Shown in pieces: positions 61,568 through 64,000 of a DNA stretch of 64,000 nucleotides. A model generated the notes under the pieces. That model made no database searches. It had not been told where the DNA came from and was given only the letters and a program-made list of their open reading frames with translations. Position numbers and translations under genes: made by a program. Every line of letters starts with the position of its first letter. Within the stretch, counting starts at the first letter, position 1. The DNA comes from Ecdyonurus torrentis (taxonomy: Eukaryota > Arthropoda > Insecta > Ephemeroptera > Heptageniidae), in contig OX439131.1 of NCBI GenBank assembly GCA_949318235.1, positions 45,069,226 to 45,133,225 of the forward strand, given 5' to 3'.

Positions 61568-61943
61568 TCCTAATACAAATTAAAAGTAATATTGAGTTGC
61601 TCAGATGGTGGCAAACAAAGATCCCGCCCTTCTAAAATAAAAGTGTATATATATTTATTTAAAGATATTAAAATATCTAACACAATTTACACTGAAAAAA
61701 GTTATGACATCACAACTCTTTGAAAGGACTCTTTAAATGAGGAAGGGTAAGGTATGTACAACTAAAAATAATTAACATTACCCTTGAAAATTGAAAAAAT
61801 TATATTTATACTTATGTAATATTTATATAATGATATTTGTTGAGTTAAGTCATATTATACATTATGGTTTCTGCCTACGCATTTTTGGGTGCGACCGACA
61901 ACCAAGCATAATTTGTAAGTACATTTATTTTTTTATTGCACAC

Positions 61944-61974
<31 letters not shown>

Positions 61975-62289
61975 TGCTACACAATTTTTTATGTTCTATG
62001 TAATGATATAAATTAATATTGCAATATTGCAGCAAATTATTCCCTCGTTTTAAGTAAAATATGTTGATAAGTAATTATGACATTTGGGTGCAATGTCCCT
62101 GAATTAGAGCACTTGACTGGCAGTCAAAGCTTACGTGCAACGTGGCACATTTTGACCGACTTATTTTTACTGCAAACACCACTTCCAATGCAGCAAGAAG
62201 AAACAAAAGTTTTTCTGTTTCTTTTTTTTTTTTTTATATGTATATTTTTTGCTGAACCACCGAGTCTATAAATCATGAGACAGCGTTTT

Positions 62290-62323
<34 letters not shown>

Positions 62324-62403
62324 CTTCCCTTTTTTAAACTATTTCAAACTCTTCGGCTGTTGTGTAAACAAAAGAATACATTTTAACTATATTAAACTTT
62401 TTT

Positions 62404-62437
<34 letters not shown>

Positions 62438-62794
62438 TATATTGGCTTTATTTCAATATGAAATGTAATATACAATTTTCAATAGGTTATACAAAAAAAG
62501 AAGAAGAAGAAGAAGAAAAATAAATAAAAGGTTCAATAAGCTAGAATGCAGTTTTTGTGATGGTAAAATATTTAAAGAAATACATTCTATTTGGTGGAAG
62601 ATTTTATATATTTTGAAATTGAAATTTCCTTTCTCTCTCTCTCTCTCAAATGCAGCAACTGCGCACAAAAACAATTTCCAAGAAAATATATTGTTATAAG
62701 TTGCATACCTCCGAGGCAAAATCACAACAAACCTCAAGAAACATACAACCTGAATGTAAAATTAATGTTTCAAAATTTATCACAAAGTTTTGTT

Positions 62795-62872
62795 GCTGTG
62801 ACGTCATAAAGATCCTGGATGTTAGGCAACCAGTTGAGCAGAAGTGCCGCGCGGGTTGCATAGAGAGCGCGG
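62795..62872. mobile_element. Family F-like fragment
   Basis: Contains gctgtgacgtcataaagatc and gccgcgcgggttgcatag, in the order seen in family F. Short and diverged. Confidence 0.4.
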
Positions 62873-63643
62873 CGCTTATATAACTCCTCCATAATATACA
62901 CTTCGATGAAACTACTTTAGATATGTGATGCAATTAGAGTCGAATTAAAGTGATACCCATAGAGTTATTTCACACTTGAGTTATTTGAGTGCACTCGCGA
63001 CCTCTTTTTGTGTGTGCCTGACCCTCTCCCCTCTCTCCTCCCACACTTGCCTCCCAAACATGCCTCGAAATACACGTAGTTTAATCTACCATGAATTTGT
63101 ATTTTAATTTAAGCTGCTTTTTAGTTGATTAAAAATCTTCTTAAATTCCTCCCTCTATTTAAAATTATATTATAGTTTTCTAAAATCCAAACTAATAAAT
63201 AGACGTTTTTCCCCCTCTATTTCCTTTGGAATTAAGAACATATCTGAAATCATTATTACTTTTTTTTTTCTACGTTGTTTTCTTCTATTCTGTCAACAAC
63301 AAAGCACACACAAAAATAGTCTAAACGATGTAACTTCCGACAGTTGACACTTTGATACAATACGAATTTCCTAAAGAACACCCACAGCCATAATGTAAAT
63401 TTTCAAAGATCTTTTGTACGTCATTCTGTGGCCTCAATAATAAGAAAAAATATATCACTTTTTTTTTTCTTCTTCTTTCAAAAAAAAAAAAAGAAAAAAA
63501 GAAAAAGAAAAAAGACGAAGAAGAAGAAAAAAAAGACAACAACATTTTTTTTTTTTTATGTTAACGGCTATACGTATTATTATAAAAAAATTAGTATAAA
63601 AATCACAATCTTGAACAGAAGGAGTGAGTGAGTAAGTGAGTGT

Positions 63644-63676
<33 letters not shown>

Positions 63677-64000
63677 AAAACTTAATATTTAAATAAAAAT
63701 TTATAATACTGCAATGACCTATTGAAAAATAGTATTTTAGTTATTTTTTGGCACAGAACAATGGGTAATTCACATTGCAGTAATGAAAAAAAAAAAGTAT
63801 ATAGATATTTAGGTTAATGGAGTGGCCTACATATGTTTATAAAACACTCTGCAATAACATATATATACACAAGATAGATAAAGAGAGACATAATATTAGA
63901 GTATGTAATAAAAATGAGTTGTTGTTTCGAGTTTATATAAGTTTAAATCCCTATGCCTGCCTGCCAGCCCAACCTCCCTCTTTCCCTTCTATTTTGCATA

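Larger units (their letters stand above)
60703..64000. other. Sequence upstream of the first OXR1 exon in the window
   Basis: Either intron or 5' flank. The acceptor of exon 60587-60702 requires an upstream exon ending in phase 2, and none was found here. It contains a (CT)n tract, several poly(T) runs and a family-F-like fragment. A pyrimidine-rich, less AT-rich patch lies at 63000-63070. Confidence 0.5.

Overview
This is AT-rich eukaryotic DNA with no bacterial-style gene packing. It has GT-AG introns, long homopolymer and (AG)n/(AT)n/(GT)n tracts, and many short DNA transposons. The coding exons give an invertebrate-like oxidation resistance protein (OXR1/NCOA7 family; 'mustard' in flies). 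The host is most likely an arthropod, but the species cannot be named from this window.

One gene is supported. An OXR1/NCOA7-family gene runs on the minus strand, 5' end at high coordinates. Eleven exons with matching reading phases were reconstructed: 60587-60702, 39372-39457, 34631-34937 (LysM), 33338-33528 and 32628-32818 (GRAM-like domain), 31818-32376 (acidic Ser/Glu/Ala-rich), 31137-31300, 29614-29787, 26779-26921, 22579-22741 and 21726-21945. All junctions use GT/AG and all phases close. The last exon ends in phase 0 at ...ESWE, where family members continue into the TLDc domain. No TLDc exon was found in 1-21725, so the C-terminus should lie beyond the left edge.

Three further minus-strand exons look like alternative first exons. 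Two lie in the 21-kb intron, at 45117-45297 (60 codons, start MSDFDFVV) and 53088-53106 (start MSIEPG). Both end in the phase required by exon 39372-39457, and each has an in-frame stop before its ATG. The third is at 5206-5343 (46 codons, start MPAARMAQ), inside the last visible intron. It ends in phase 0, as needed to join the downstream TLDc exon, so it may start a short TLDc-only isoform like those of mammalian OXR1 and NCOA7.

The rest is intron. It is filled with MITE-like foldback elements, several in multiple copies and some with clear target-site duplications. Examples are hAT-type elements with 8-bp duplications, TTAA-flanked elements and a Tc1/mariner-type element. Nested insertions are seen at 9.5-11.8 kb, 13.0-13.4 kb, 38.4-38.7 kb and 49.4-50.0 kb. 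The most unusual repeat is a 1.9-kb hAT-like element at 9584-11503. Its subterminal arrays have a 26-bp unit that is itself a small palindrome. No rRNA, CRISPR or intact transposase gene was seen. One weak tRNA-like remnant lies near 16.65 kb.
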